In this document: one piece after another, positions 35,942 to 44,531 of the stretch
Numbering within the stretch: the first letter of the stretch is position 1
Layout: each line of letters starts with the position of its first letter
From: Chloroflexota bacterium
Lineage (GTDB): Bacteria; Chloroflexota; UBA6077; FW602-bin22
DNA length: 64,000 bases
NCBI GenBank assembly: GCA_004297775.1
Contig: SCUE01000024.1
Location: forward strand, 45,391 to 109,390
Reading direction: 5' to 3'
Notes under the pieces: model-generated
The model's input: the letters and a program-made list of their open reading frames with translations, nothing else
Database searches by the model: none
Told to the model about the DNA's origin: nothing
Made by a program: the position numbers and the translations under genes

Positions 35942-36904
35942 ATGAGCGTTTTTCCGGTGGGCGCTGCTGCTTCGGTGTCGGCTGGCGCCGCCGAGCAGAT
36001 TGCGGCCGTACGGCGCTCCCGACGCGCCTTCCGGCGCGAGTTGGAAGGCTGGCTCTTTATTTCGCCCTGGGTGATCGGATTCGTCCTCTTCACCGCCGTC
36101 CCGTACCTGGCGTCCATGTTCCTGGCGTTCATGCGCTGGGACTTGGGACGGACGATCGAGTTCGTCGGGTTGCGGAACTTCGCCTACCTACTCTTCGAGG
36201 ACGACCTCTTCCGTCTGAGCCTCTGGAACACCCTGTACTACACGGTGTTCCATGTGCCCGGAACGGTCATGGTTGCTTTCGCGATCGCTGGCCTGCTCAA
36301 CGTCCAGGTCAAGGGGCTCCCGATCTATCGGACGATGTTCTACCTGCCATCCGTGACCTCTGGCGTCGGCATGGCGCTGATCTGGATCTGGCTCTTGGCA
36401 CCCAACGGCGTCATCAACGGGTTGATGGGGCTGGCGGGCATCCAGGGCCCCAACTGGCTGTTCGCACCAGAGTGGGCGATGCCGGCGCTCATCCTCATGA
36501 GTTTCTGGACCATTGGTACCACGATGGTGCTCTTTCTGGCCGGGCTGCAGGGCATCCCCTTGCAACTCTACGAGGCGGTCGAGGTCGACGGGGGTGGTTG
36601 GTGGGCGCGCGTACGCCACATCGCCATCCCGATGATGACGCCGTATATCTTCCTGTCGGTCATCCTGAACATCATCGGGTCGTTCCAGGTCTTCACGACG
36701 GCGCTGATCATGACCAACGGCGGTCCCGACAACGCGACGCTCTTCGTATTGCTACATCTTTACAACAATGCCTGGATCTCGTATCGGATGGGCTACGCGG
36801 CGGCCATGGCCTGGGTGCTGGTCGCGATCATTCTCACGCTCACGCTAATGCAGTTCCGGATCGCGAAGAGGTGGGTGTACTATGAGTACGGCGACCGCGA
36901 CTGA
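35942..36904 (+). CDS. ABC sugar transporter permease, MalF/UgpA type
   Basis: A 320-residue permease with six predicted membrane spans after a basic N-terminal segment (RRSRRAFRRELEGWLF). The EAA loop that docks the ATPase reads YEAVEVDGGGWWARVRHIAI. ATG 35942 is preferred because GGAGG lies nine bases upstream; an in-frame ATG at 35885 directly after the previous stop is possible. The gene overlaps the second permease by 23 bases. Confidence 0.88.
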   Translation: MSVFPVGAAASVSAGAAEQIAAVRRSRRAFRRELEGWLFISPWVIGFVLFTAVPYLASMFLAFMRWDLGRTIEFVGLRNFAYLLFEDDLFRLSLWNTLYYTVFHVPGTVMVAFAIAGLLNVQVKGLPIYRTMFYLPSVTSGVGMALIWIWLLAPNGVINGLMGLAGIQGPNWLFAPEWAMPALILMSFWTIGTTMVLFLAGLQGIPLQLYEAVEVDGGGWWARVRHIAIPMMTPYIFLSVILNIIGSFQVFTTALIMTNGGPDNATLFVLLHLYNNAWISYRMGYAAAMAWVLVAIILTLTLMQFRIAKRWVYYEYGDRD

Positions 36905-37760
36905 CGCCGCCGCGGCCGGCCGGGCCCGCCGCGAGGCGTCACGCCGCCTCTGGCGGCTGGTCGTCTACGCCATGCTCGTCGTGGGTAGCCTCGTCTACGC
37001 CTTTCCTCTGCTGCTGATGCTCCGTACCTCGCTCACCCCGGTGGGGATGCTGATGGCCGATCCACCCGTGCTCTTCCCCTGGCCGCCCTACTGGGAGAAC
37101 TACGTGATCCTGTGGGAGGAGGTGCCGATCCCCCGCTGGCTCGCCAACTCGACGCAGATCACCGTCATCAGCGTCCTAGCCGAGACCATCACGAGCACGC
37201 TAGTCGCCTTCGGCTTTGCCCGGACGCACTTCCGGGGGCGCGACAAGCTATTCTACGGCGTGCTGGCGACGATGATGCTGCCCACCACAGTCACGCTCGT
37301 CCCTCAGTTCATCCTCTACCAATCGCTGGGCTGGATAAATACTTTCTGGCCGCTGATAGTGCCGCGATTCTTCGGAACCGCCTTCTACATCTTCATCCTT
37401 CGGCAGTTCTTCCTCGCGCTGCCGAGGGAGCTTGACGACGCCGCCGAGATTGACGGCGCCAACCGGCTGCAGATCCTTCTGCGCATCGTCGTCCCACTCT
37501 CTGGTCCCGCGATCGCGACCGTGGCGGTCTTCTCGTTCATGAACCGCTGGAACGACTTCCTGGAGCCGGTGATCTATCTGTTCACGCCCGAGAACCTTAC
37601 CCTTGCGGTTGGCCTGCGCTGGTTCACCGGTCGGCACGGCACGGAGTTCCACTTGCTGATGGCCGGCGCGCTCCTGATGACCGCGCCGATGATTGTGGCG
37701 TTCTTCTTGGCCCAGAAGCACTTCGTGCGCGGCATCGCGCTCACGGGCATCAAGGGTTAA
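36882..37760 (+). CDS. ABC sugar transporter permease, MalG/UgpE type
   Basis: A 292-residue permease with six membrane spans. The EAA loop reads DDAAEIDGANRLQILLRIVV, which is characteristic of MalG-type subunits. ATG 36882 lies inside the end of the previous permease gene in another frame, a common arrangement for this pair. No ATP-binding subunit gene follows. The next gene, three bases after the stop, is a VOC protein, so the ATPase must come from elsewhere in the genome. Confidence 0.88.
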   Translation: MSTATATDAAAAGRARREASRRLWRLVVYAMLVVGSLVYAFPLLLMLRTSLTPVGMLMADPPVLFPWPPYWENYVILWEEVPIPRWLANSTQITVISVLAETITSTLVAFGFARTHFRGRDKLFYGVLATMMLPTTVTLVPQFILYQSLGWINTFWPLIVPRFFGTAFYIFILRQFFLALPRELDDAAEIDGANRLQILLRIVVPLSGPAIATVAVFSFMNRWNDFLEPVIYLFTPENLTLAVGLRWFTGRHGTEFHLLMAGALLMTAPMIVAFFLAQKHFVRGIALTGIKG

Positions 37761-37763
37761 GCG

Positions 37764-38273
37764 GTGTCCGCCATGGTCGTCGAGTCGCTGGTCAAGACGT
37801 ACGTGTGCGTGCGGGACATGGAACGATCAGTTGAGTTCTACGTTCGCCTCGGGCTCGAGATCGCCTACCGGAATCCGGAGCGGAGCCGGACCTTCCTCTG
37901 GGTGAACGCCGCGCATCGTCAGCAGATCACTCTGTGGCTGCCGAGCGCGGCGCGTCCGTTCTGCCAACAGCACGTCGCCTTTGGCGTAGAGCTGAACAGA
38001 GTCCGTGCGGCAAAGGCGTGGCTCGAACAGAACGGGATTGCGCCGTTCGCGGACTTCGGCAAAGCTCCAATCGAACCGATTGTACACAACTGGATTCCAG
38101 CGGCATCGTTTTCGTTCAACGACCTGGACGGCAACCACCTCGAGTTCTTCGCCCCTCTTGAGGGAGAGCCGATCCCCGATGACCGGCTACCACCGAAGGA
38201 GCAACAGCCGCTGTATCTGAGCGACTGGGAAGAGCTCCGTCGGGACCTTGATGGAGTGGTCCGACCACCGTAG
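37764..38273 (+). CDS. VOC-family protein, long type
   Basis: A 169-residue relative of the VOC gene at 31701. It keeps VHNWIPAASFSF and the metal motif DLDGNHLEFF, with a His in QQHVAFGVE, and ends in YLSDWEELRRDL. GTG 37764 follows the permease stop by three bases, so it belongs to the importer operon. Genes of this subfamily occur three times in the island, each next to a transporter or dehydratase. About 175 bases of non-coding sequence separate it from the convergent exporter gene; that gap holds a minus-strand open frame (GWIPRGIHRCITPAALDAW) without a start. Confidence 0.8.
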   Translation: MSAMVVESLVKTYVCVRDMERSVEFYVRLGLEIAYRNPERSRTFLWVNAAHRQQITLWLPSAARPFCQQHVAFGVELNRVRAAKAWLEQNGIAPFADFGKAPIEPIVHNWIPAASFSFNDLDGNHLEFFAPLEGEPIPDDRLPPKEQQPLYLSDWEELRRDLDGVVRPP

Positions 38274-38448
38274 TGCGGGCATCACGCGGCCGACCTGGCT
38301 GCGGTCCAACCGGCGTGTCGAGCCGCTCTCGAGCGCAGTCAGCCACGCGTCGAGCGCGGCCGGTGTGATGCAGCGGTGAATTCCGCGTGGGATCCAGCCG
38401 GCCGATTCGTGGCGGAAGTACTCGGGGTCGAGTGAGCGCGGGCCCTCT

Positions 38449-40260
38449 TCAGTCTGCGCGTGTCGCCGCGGGCGGGAGCCCCATCGGGGCGTGCTGATGA
38501 CCCGGCACGGTCCACTGCCGGCTGCTACGGTGGGCCCGCTCCATCGCGGCGTACAGGCCGCCGAGCGTGACCAGTTCGTCATGTGTGCCGATCTCCGCGG
38601 CACGGCCGCTCTCGAGGACGACGATGCGGTCTGCCGTTCGGATGGTCGAGAGCCGGTGCGCGATCACGAGCGTCGTCCGGTTCGCGGTCAATCGCGCCAG
38701 CGCCTCCTGGATCAGCTCCTCGGTCTCAGCGTCGATCGCCGACGTGGCCTCGTCGAGGACCAAGATCGGCGCATCCTTGAGGAGCGCCCGCGCGATCGAG
38801 ATGCGCTGCTTTTCGCCGCCGGAGAGGCGCGCGCCGCGCTCGCCGATCAGTCCGTCGTATCCGCCGGAGATCTGGACGATGAAGTCGTGGGCGTTAGCCG
38901 CGCGCGCTGCCGCGATCAACTCGGCGTCGGTCGCCTCCGGCCGGCCGAGCAGCAGGTTGTCGCGTACTGTGCCGTGGAACAGGAAGACGTCCTGCAGCAC
39001 CATCGCGACGCTGCCGCGCACGAACGCGACTGGCAGATCCCGCACGTCGTGGCCGCCGATCCGAATTGCGCCGGCCTGCACGTCGTAGAAGCGGGGCAAC
39101 AGGCTACTCGTCGTGCTCTTGCCCGCGCCGGTCATGCCGACGAGCGCGACCGTCTCACCCTCGCCGACCTCAAAACTCAGTCCGCGCAGCACCGGCGGCA
39201 GCAGCGGGTCGTAGCTGAAGACCACCTGATCGTACGCGACCGTCCAGCGGATCGTGCTGGGCGCGCTGGCGTGCGGCGCGTCGACAACGTCGGGCTGCGC
39301 GTCGAGGACGGCGAAGACACGCTCGGCGGCCGCCATCGCGTTCTGGATCGCCTCATTGAGGGCAGTTAGGTGCAGCAGTGGCTGGTAGATCTGCGTGACA
39401 TAGAACACGAAGACGAAGAGATCCGCCGTCGCAAGAGCTCCGCCGTAAGCGCGCACGCCACCCTGCCAGATCACAAGCGCCACACCCACCCCTGCCAGGG
39501 CCTCGAGGAAGGAGATCGGGACGAGCGTCCAGCGGTTCGCGGCGATGATTTCGTCGCGTACACGCGCACTCAGACCGTCGACCACGGCTAGGCGCTCGCG
39601 CTCGCGGCCGAACGCCTTGATCACGGTCACGCCGGCGATGCCCTCCTGGACCACCGCGCCGAGCTCGCCGAGCTGCGCTCGCATGCGCTGCCAGCGGCGA
39701 CGCGCCGGCGGCCAGAAGATCATCGCGAGCCAGCCCGCGAATGGCAGCGGCACGAGAGCGATCAGCGCAAGTTGCCAGTTCAGGACGAAGAGGACCGCGA
39801 TCATCGCCAGCGGGACCAGCACCGCCTGAGTCGTCTGGGTGATTGCGTGGGCCAGGAAGGCTTCGACCTCGGCCGAGTCGATGACAATGCGTCCGGCGAG
39901 CTCGCCGGAGCGTCGGTCGGCGAAGAAACGCTGCGGCAGCCGCTGCAGATGCGCGTAGACCTGCACCGCGAGATCGTGCAGGATGCGGTAGGCCACGACA
40001 TGCGAGACGACCGCCTCAATGAAGCGGGCCGATCCACGCAGCAGCGCCGCCCCCGCGAGCAGCAGTGCCAGCCCGCCGAGCTGCTCGGCCGAGCCGTCGC
40101 TCTGGTCGACCAGGCGCCGGATCACCTCGCGAACGACCAGCGGTGGCACCAGACTGAGGAATGTGTAAAGGAGGCCGCAGACGACCGCGATCGCCATCGC
40201 CCACCGGTATCCTCGCAGTAACCCAAGGAGCCGCCCGGTCAGGTGCCAACTGTCGCTCAT
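38449..40260 (-). CDS. ABC exporter, fused membrane and ATPase domains
   Basis: A 603-residue half-transporter of the MsbA/LmrA type. Six membrane spans occupy residues about 15-310. The ATPase domain has Walker A GMTGAGKST, Q-loop VLQDVFLF, signature LSGGEKQRIS, Walker B ILVLDEATSAID and the H-loop IAHRLST. ATG 40260 is preferred; GTG 40278 would place the start right at operator site D. It probably works as a homodimer and exports a lipid, drug or pathway product. Being under the same type of operator as the catabolic genes, it is likely induced with them. Confidence 0.88.
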   Translation of the reverse strand: MSDSWHLTGRLLGLLRGYRWAMAIAVVCGLLYTFLSLVPPLVVREVIRRLVDQSDGSAEQLGGLALLLAGAALLRGSARFIEAVVSHVVAYRILHDLAVQVYAHLQRLPQRFFADRRSGELAGRIVIDSAEVEAFLAHAITQTTQAVLVPLAMIAVLFVLNWQLALIALVPLPFAGWLAMIFWPPARRRWQRMRAQLGELGAVVQEGIAGVTVIKAFGRERERLAVVDGLSARVRDEIIAANRWTLVPISFLEALAGVGVALVIWQGGVRAYGGALATADLFVFVFYVTQIYQPLLHLTALNEAIQNAMAAAERVFAVLDAQPDVVDAPHASAPSTIRWTVAYDQVVFSYDPLLPPVLRGLSFEVGEGETVALVGMTGAGKSTTSSLLPRFYDVQAGAIRIGGHDVRDLPVAFVRGSVAMVLQDVFLFHGTVRDNLLLGRPEATDAELIAAARAANAHDFIVQISGGYDGLIGERGARLSGGEKQRISIARALLKDAPILVLDEATSAIDAETEELIQEALARLTANRTTLVIAHRLSTIRTADRIVVLESGRAAEIGTHDELVTLGGLYAAMERAHRSSRQWTVPGHQHAPMGLPPAATRAD

Positions 40261-40278
40261 GGACCGGGAGTATCGCAC

Positions 40279-40291
40279 TCATCATTGATGA
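40279..40291. promoter_or_regulatory. TCATC-N3-GATGA operator, site D
   Basis: TCATCATTGATGA begins 19 bases upstream of the exporter ATG at 40260. No convincing minus-strand -35/-10 pair was found around it. Confidence 0.6.
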
Positions 40292-40300
40292 TGCCAACAC

Positions 40301-40330
40301 TTGACAGGCGGTTCGGACCGGCGATACGAT
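40301..40330 (+). promoter_or_regulatory. Predicted promoter before the truncated dehydratase
   Basis: A perfect TTGACA (40301-40306) and TACGAT (40325-40330) are 18 bases apart. Operator site E starts 11 bases after the -10 element, the same geometry as at the importer operon. Confidence 0.6.
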
Positions 40331-40341
40331 TACCGCTATAC

Positions 40342-40354
40342 TCATCACGGATGA
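40342..40354. promoter_or_regulatory. TCATC-N3-GATGA operator, site E
   Basis: TCATCACGGATGA lies inside the longer palindrome ACTCATC-ACG-GATGAGT. It covers the expected transcript start of the following plus-strand genes (truncated dehydratase, VOC, oxidoreductase and sulfatase). Confidence 0.7.
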
Positions 40355-40388
40355 GTATGTACATCGGCGTCACCCGGGAAGCACTACG

Positions 40389-40811
40389 ATGGTGATTGAG
40401 AACGGCATACCGCAAGACGAGGTCCCGTGCCTGACGGAGCAGCCGGACGTTTGCCATGCCGGCGGCATCGCAGAGTGCCGGCGGATCGCGTCGCAGGCAG
40501 AGACGTACTCAATCCGTGTCGCTCCCCACAATCCGAACGGTCCGGTTGCCACCGCCGCGTCGGTCCATCTCGCGGCGACGATTCCCAATTCCTTGATACT
40601 TGAGTCCGCGATCGGCCACCCGTTCCTCGACGAGTCGCAGGCTGTTGGGCTCGAGATCAATCAGGGCTGGATCGAGCTGCCGCGGCGGACGGGCGTCGGT
40701 GTCGAGTTGGACCACGCCGCCGTGACGCGGCATCCCTACGCCGCCATGCATGACCGAGTAGTCCACTACTCGATGGCTCGGTCGCCGATATCTAGTCCCG
40801 GCGCGCTCTAG
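40389..40811 (+). pseudogene. C-terminal half of a mandelate-racemase-type dehydratase
   Basis: A 140-residue open frame that matches only the C-terminal barrel half of the enolase superfamily: EQPDVCHAGGIAECRRIASQ, then RVAPHNPNGPVATAASVHLA and PNSLILESA. The N-terminal cap domain and the first metal ligands are absent, so it cannot be a working dehydratase. A short frame at 40351 (MSMYIGVTREALRW, then stop) directly after operator E may be the leftover start. Promoter and operator are intact, so the fragment is probably transcribed. Confidence 0.7.
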
Positions 40812-40826
40812 TAAGGAGGAGCTTAC

Positions 40827-41252
40827 ATGTCCGTCCCTATCGTCCAAATCGCCGAGGTCGCCGTCGTCGTGACGGATCTCGATCGAAGCGTTCGCTTCTA
40901 CAACGAGGTGCTCGGCATGCCGATCTGGGAGCGTGAGAAGGATCACGCCACGGTGCGGATCGGCAATGGTTTCATCGGGCTATGGCTGCCCGGTGCTTGG
41001 AAGGCCCCGCCAGGCGAAAACTCTGAGGCAATGGCGCTCGACGGCGGAAATCGCCAGCACTTCAACTTCTGGATCCACAAGAAGGACGCCGAAGCAGCGG
41101 TCGAGAACCTCAAGAAGCATGGCGTGAAGTACTTCGGCCCGCGCTATAACAAGAAGGGCGAGATGCACGTCGATTTCATTGACCCCGACGGCCATATGCT
41201 GGAGTACTGGGCGCGCGAGAGCTTTGGCCCCCCACCCGACAGGGAGGCGTAG
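40827..41252 (+). CDS. VOC-family protein, short type
   Basis: A 141-residue glyoxalase-fold protein. The N-terminal strand QIAEVAVVVTDLDRSVRFYN leads to EVLGMPI, a His occurs in NRQHFNFWIHK, and the C-terminal metal motif is DPDGHMLEYWAR. It is nearly the same protein as the one encoded at 44098; most differences lie around residues 34-48. AAGGAGGAG precedes ATG 40827. Members resemble methylmalonyl-CoA epimerases and extradiol dioxygenases. The reaction is not known. Confidence 0.82.
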   Translation: MSVPIVQIAEVAVVVTDLDRSVRFYNEVLGMPIWEREKDHATVRIGNGFIGLWLPGAWKAPPGENSEAMALDGGNRQHFNFWIHKKDAEAAVENLKKHGVKYFGPRYNKKGEMHVDFIDPDGHMLEYWARESFGPPPDREA

Positions 41253-41315
41253 GCTCTCACCGACGATCTGATTCCGGACCTGGAGGAGACGCGGTACCTG
41301 AACGACTGGGAGTGA
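41253..41315 (+). pseudogene. C-terminal stub of a long-type VOC protein
   Basis: After the stop of the VOC gene the frame continues with LTDDLIPDLEETRYLNDWE and a stop. This resembles the tail of the long-type VOC proteins (PIPDDRLPPKEQQPLYLSDW in the gene at 37764). It suggests that a long-type gene once stood here and was replaced or fused by the short one. The stop overlaps GTG 41312 of the next gene. Confidence 0.4.
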
Positions 41316-42397
41316 TTCCGGGCAGGCCTGTAACGCGGCCAGCGTACCGGGCGGCGATCGTCGGCTGCAGTTGGATTGCGACCGACCCGGCGACGTCGTC
41401 GATCGACCCTGCCCTCCGCGATCCGATGCCGCCATCGCACGCCGCGGCCTACGCGGCCATGCCTGAGATCGATCTGGTCGCGGTGTGCGATCTATCGGCA
41501 GAGGCGCTGGCCCGGTTCACGGCGGCTTGGGGCGGTCGGTGGCCGCGCCTGCGGACGTACACGGATTACCGCCGCTTGCTGGCGGAGGAACGGCCCGACA
41601 TCGTCAGCGTTTGCACGCCGGACGACCGGCACGCGCCGGTCGTAGTCGCCGCGGCAGAGGCCGGCGCCCGCGGCATCCTGTGCGAGAAACCGCTGGCGAC
41701 AAACCTCGCCGATGCCGAGTGTATGATCGCGGCCGTGGCCGCCCACGGAGTCGCTTTCAGCGTCGACGTGACCCGGCGCTGGTCGCCCGACTACCAGCAA
41801 GCGCGGGCGCTTGTTCGCCAGGGACGAATCGGCGACCTGCGGCTGATCGTCGCGACGCGCGGCGGCCCGATGGCGTGGCTCTACCGCGCCGGCGGCCACC
41901 TGTTCGACTTGACCGGATTCTTTGCCGACGCCGAGCCACTGTGGCTGACCGGGGATTTGGATGAGGGTTACGAGAACCATGTCGCCTGGCGTGCCGGCGT
42001 GCCCAGGGATCCGGAAGCGGAGCCCGGCGGCGATGCTTACGTTCGCTTTGCGAACGGCGTGCGCGCCTCGATCCACTGCTCGCGTAGACTCCCCAATGGC
42101 TACCAGGTAGAGTTGTTCGGCAGCCGCGGCCGACTGCGCGTCGACGACCGGAGCGCAGAGCTCTGGACACAGACTGTCGACGGCGGCCCACTGGTGATGG
42201 AGCCGCTGCCGCACCCGTCGTACCAGGCCAGCGGTATTCTGGCAGCGTTGATCGAATTGACCCGGCTGATCGAGACGGGCGAGGAGGGCGTGTCGACTGC
42301 TCAGGACGCCATTCGCGCGCTGAAGCTCATCCTGGCGACGGTCGAGTCGAATCGCCGCGGCGGTGCTCGGGTGAAGATCGAGGAGATCAATGGGTGA
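41312..42397 (+). CDS. Gfo/Idh/MocA family oxidoreductase
   Basis: A 361-residue NAD(P)-dependent dehydrogenase. The Rossmann turn AAIVGCSWIA is atypical, with a 25-residue insertion before AAAYAAMPEIDLVAVCDLS. The catalytic lysine motif ILCEKPLATN is clear, and the second-domain block RIGDLRLIVATRG follows. Instead of the usual EKPLAT...H pattern, the C-terminal domain carries a His in GGHLFDLTGFF. GTG 41312 overlaps the upstream stub stop and the gene overlaps the sulfatase start by 8 bases. Oxidation of a sugar, sugar acid or inositol is likely. A broken copy of its C terminus lies at 44532. Confidence 0.8.
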   Translation: MIPGRPVTRPAYRAAIVGCSWIATDPATSSIDPALRDPMPPSHAAAYAAMPEIDLVAVCDLSAEALARFTAAWGGRWPRLRTYTDYRRLLAEERPDIVSVCTPDDRHAPVVVAAAEAGARGILCEKPLATNLADAECMIAAVAAHGVAFSVDVTRRWSPDYQQARALVRQGRIGDLRLIVATRGGPMAWLYRAGGHLFDLTGFFADAEPLWLTGDLDEGYENHVAWRAGVPRDPEAEPGGDAYVRFANGVRASIHCSRRLPNGYQVELFGSRGRLRVDDRSAELWTQTVDGGPLVMEPLPHPSYQASGILAALIELTRLIETGEEGVSTAQDAIRALKLILATVESNRRGGARVKIEEING

Positions 42398-44060
42398 GCG
42401 CCGGAATCCGGCGAGTGGCTTAGCGCACCGAGACGGTGTTTCGGCTGAGTCGATCGTGAGTGGCGCGGCGACAGAGCCACCTGCGCGTCGGCAGGAGGGT
42501 AGACCGGCGCGGCGGCCGAACTTCCTCGTTTTCGTGACCGACGAGCAGCGGGCCGATCACCTCGGCTGCGCGGGCAACCGCGTCGTCCTGACTCCGAACA
42601 TTGACGATCTGGCGCGCCGCGGTGTCCGTTTCGACCGATGCTACGTCAACAACCCGCTCTGCCAACCGGCACGCGCGACCCTCTTCACCGGGCTGACCGC
42701 CAGAGGCCACGGCGTCCGCACCAACGGCATCCCGCTCAACCCGGCGATCCCGACGATGCCCGACGCGTTGCGGCGCGGCGGTTATCGCACGCATGCCGTC
42801 GGCAAGCTCCACCTGCGTAATTACAGCGGGCAGTCGCCGGGCGCAGCTGCGAACGAAGCGGAGATGGATCACGCTCTCGAGTCCCGCGCAATGTGGCAGG
42901 CGGGCAGGATTGGATCGCTGCCACCCAACTACGAGGGACTCGAGACGACTGACTTCGCGGGCCAGCACGGTCCCTTGATCTTCGGCGACTATCTGACCTG
43001 GCTGCGCGGTCAGGATCCGGACGGCCCGCGGCTGCTCACGCAGGCGGCGGGTGACGTCCCCGCGTCGGGAGCGGAGGAGTCCTGGACGATGGCGCTGCCG
43101 GCCGACCTCCACTACAACACCTGGGTCGCTGAGCGGACCATCGCTTTCCTGCGTCGCCAAAGGGGCTCGGAGCGACCGTTCTTCCTCTGGTGCTCCTTCC
43201 CCGATCCTCACTATCCGTATTGCCCTCCCCGTCCCTGGGCCGATATATACCGTCCGGAGGCGGTGGCCCTGCCGAACCGTCGGGACGGAGAACTTGATGA
43301 CTTACCGCCACACTTCCGGATGCTCTTTGAAGGAACCGGTGGCCGCGTCTCGGGACGCCGGAACGCAACGCGCATCCGGGATGACCAGATGCGCGACATC
43401 ATCGCCCTCACCTACGGCATGGTTTCTATGGTCGACCATGAGGTCGGGCGTGTCATGGCCGAGGTCGACCGCCTCGGCCTCCGAGACGATACAGTGGTTG
43501 TGCTCCTGTCCGACCACGGCGACATGATGGGCGACCATTGGATGCTACATAAAGGGCCGTTCCACTTCGACGGCCTGCTTCGTACGCCGATGATCTGGAG
43601 CTGGCCGGGGCGTTTCGCGGAAGGCAGCGTCGTGGGCGCGCTGGTCGGCCACCTGGACTTCGCGCCGACCGTCCTCGACGTCGCTGGCGTCCCAATCCCA
43701 GAAGGCACCACAGTCGACCCACCAATCGCGTCAGAGCAGCCGCCACCATGGCCCGGCGTTTCACTCGCCCCCCTCTTGATGGGAGAGGCGACCCAGGTAC
43801 ACGAGCAACTGATCGTCGAAAACGACGAGGACTACCTTGGCCTGCGGGTGCGGACACTGGTTACTGAGCAGTTCCAGATCACGGCCTACCCGGGGCAGCC
43901 CTACGGCGAGTTGTTTGACCGGGCCTCTGACCCGATGGAGACGCGAAACTTTTGGGGCGACGCCAGCTATGAAGCACTGAAGAAGGATCTGCTTGTGCGT
44001 CTCATGGAAGAGATCGTCTTGACAGACAGTGCCCTGCCGCGGCGGACGGCGACTGCGTAG
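42390..44060 (+). CDS. Formylglycine-dependent sulfatase
   Basis: A 556-residue type I sulfatase. Cys91 in PLCQPARATLFTG is the CxPxR residue converted to formylglycine. Metal ligands are visible in FVTDEQRADH near residue 51 and in LLSDHGDMMGDHWMLHK. There is no signal peptide in the first 45 residues, which are Arg/Pro-rich, so a cytoplasmic location is likely and desulfation would follow import. Phosphonate monoester hydrolases share this fold and remain possible. ATG 42390 overlaps the oxidoreductase gene. The maturation enzyme is not in the window. Confidence 0.87.
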   Translation: MGERRNPASGLAHRDGVSAESIVSGAATEPPARRQEGRPARRPNFLVFVTDEQRADHLGCAGNRVVLTPNIDDLARRGVRFDRCYVNNPLCQPARATLFTGLTARGHGVRTNGIPLNPAIPTMPDALRRGGYRTHAVGKLHLRNYSGQSPGAAANEAEMDHALESRAMWQAGRIGSLPPNYEGLETTDFAGQHGPLIFGDYLTWLRGQDPDGPRLLTQAAGDVPASGAEESWTMALPADLHYNTWVAERTIAFLRRQRGSERPFFLWCSFPDPHYPYCPPRPWADIYRPEAVALPNRRDGELDDLPPHFRMLFEGTGGRVSGRRNATRIRDDQMRDIIALTYGMVSMVDHEVGRVMAEVDRLGLRDDTVVVLLSDHGDMMGDHWMLHKGPFHFDGLLRTPMIWSWPGRFAEGSVVGALVGHLDFAPTVLDVAGVPIPEGTTVDPPIASEQPPPWPGVSLAPLLMGEATQVHEQLIVENDEDYLGLRVRTLVTEQFQITAYPGQPYGELFDRASDPMETRNFWGDASYEALKKDLLVRLMEEIVLTDSALPRRTATA

Positions 44061-44097
44061 ATGGGGCGATGATCAGCCATTAGTGAGGAGGATCCGA

Positions 44098-44520
44098 ATG
44101 GCCGTCCCTATCGTCCAGATCGCCGAGGTGGCCGTCGTCGTGACGGATCTCGATCGAAGTGTTCGCTTCTACAACGAGGTGCTCGGCATGCCGATTTTGG
44201 GATGTGAGGCGGCTAGCGCCTCGCTGCGGAGCGGTGACGGCCTCATCGGGCTATGGCTGCCCGGCGCATGGAAGGTTCCGCCGAGCGACAACTCGCAGCC
44301 GATGGCGCTCGGCGGCGGGAACCGCCAGCATTTCAACTTCTGGATCCACAAGAATGACGCCGACGCCGCCCTCGAGAACCTCAAGAAGCACCGCGTGAAG
44401 TACTTCGGCCCCCGCTACAACAAGAAGGGCGAGATGCACGTCGACTTCATGGATCCCGACGGCCACATGCTCGAGTACTGGGCGCGTGAGAGCTTCCCCC
44501 CACCGGACAAGGAGGCGTAG
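44098..44520 (+). CDS. VOC-family protein, short type, second copy
   Basis: A 140-residue near-duplicate of the protein encoded at 40827, with the same QIAEVAVVVTDLDRSVRFYN start, the same HFNFWIHK and KYFGPRYNKKGEMHVDF blocks, and DPDGHMLEYWAR at the end. It differs mainly at residues 34-48. GAGGAGG precedes ATG 44098. A broken oxidoreductase end follows directly, which shows that a VOC-oxidoreductase unit was duplicated here. Confidence 0.82.
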   Translation: MAVPIVQIAEVAVVVTDLDRSVRFYNEVLGMPILGCEAASASLRSGDGLIGLWLPGAWKVPPSDNSQPMALGGGNRQHFNFWIHKNDADAALENLKKHRVKYFGPRYNKKGEMHVDFMDPDGHMLEYWARESFPPPDKEA

Positions 44521-44531
44521 ACCCTCGGGCG

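Noticed and set aside
38274..38448. Minus-strand frame reading GWIPRGIHRCITPAALDAW
   Set aside because: No start codon outside the exporter gene and no family match; possibly another gene remnant but not supportable.
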